Positions 14,614 to 14,746 of a stretch of 14,746 nt of DNA are shown one piece after another. The notes below the pieces were generated by a model, which searched no databases, was not told the DNA's origin, and saw only the letters and a program-made list of their open reading frames with translations. A program made the position numbers and the translations under genes. The first letter of the stretch is position 1. Each line of letters opens with the position of its first letter. The DNA lies in contig FR882574.1 of assembly GCA_000435715.1 (NCBI GenBank), forward strand, positions 12,241-26,986, read 5' to 3'. Origin of the DNA: Firmicutes bacterium CAG:145 (GTDB lineage: Bacteria; Bacillota; Clostridia; Peptostreptococcales; Anaerovoracaceae).

Positions 14614-14746
14614 CTTTCTTCTCATCAGAAATCGATGCGGCCGCAGACGGCAATGGGTATTCGGTATTTGCTATGATAATATATATCCTCATAACTCACT
14701 GTGATTAAATCACTTAAATTCCAAGTAAAAAACCGCAAACTCAAGT
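14614..14746. other. Region after the regulator gene, with a near-palindrome
   Basis: No terminator or gene start is visible. GTGATTAAATCAC (14701-14713) has 6-base arms about one central base and resembles a Crp-type site, TGTGA-N5-TCACT, with the spacer one base short. It may belong to a promoter of a gene beyond the window. Confidence 0.35.

Noticed and set aside
1..14746. Defence island, prophage, mobile element or CRISPR
   Set aside because: Apart from the single methyltransferase there is no integrase, transposase, phage or nuclease gene, no spaced repeat array, and no abrupt change in base or codon use that I can see.

Overview
The window looks like a chromosomal segment from a low-to-mid GC Gram-positive anaerobe of the Clostridia. 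This rests on AGGAGG-type ribosome sites, heavy use of ATA (Ile) and AGA/AGG (Arg) codons, a lipoprotein-type BMP transporter operon, and an atypical thioredoxin pair like those of amino-acid-fermenting clostridia. Species cannot be set from the sequence. Nearly all genes lie on the minus strand; only the last one (Crp/Fnr regulator) is on the plus strand. I see no insertion sequence, integrase, CRISPR array, rRNA or recognisable tRNA.

Layout by position (minus-strand genes are transcribed right to left). 1-1392: a beta-class DNA methyltransferase cut by the window edge. 1414-3132: an acyl-CoA synthetase directly upstream of it, preceded by a promoter with a FapR-like palindrome. 3203-5002: a YgiQ-family radical SAM protein. 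5034-10095: a four-gene nucleoside-type ABC transporter operon in the order lipoprotein, ATPase, permease, permease (nupN-O-P-Q). An intrinsic terminator lies between lipoprotein and ATPase, and another closes the operon. 10372-11049: a secreted CAP-domain protein with its own promoter. 11291-11395: a 34-codon small reading frame with a strong terminator. 11489-12178: a secreted lytic transglycosylase. 12499-13767: thioredoxin reductase and thioredoxin (trxB, trxA). 13954-14613: a divergent Crp/Fnr-family regulator.

The genes form several ordinary modules: nucleoside uptake, cell-envelope proteins (CAP and transglycosylase), a thioredoxin system with a neighbouring transcription factor, and an acyl-CoA ligase/methyltransferase pair. 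I do not see a clear novel multi-gene system. The points most worth a second look are regulatory or small-scale: the TTAGTA-N5-TACTAA palindrome before the acyl-CoA ligase, the WCVYC thioredoxin active site beside a cysteine-containing Crp/Fnr protein and a dyad-rich divergent promoter region, the unannotated 34-codon frame, a 72-nt element closed by a perfect 7-bp stem, and the terminator that may set transporter stoichiometry.
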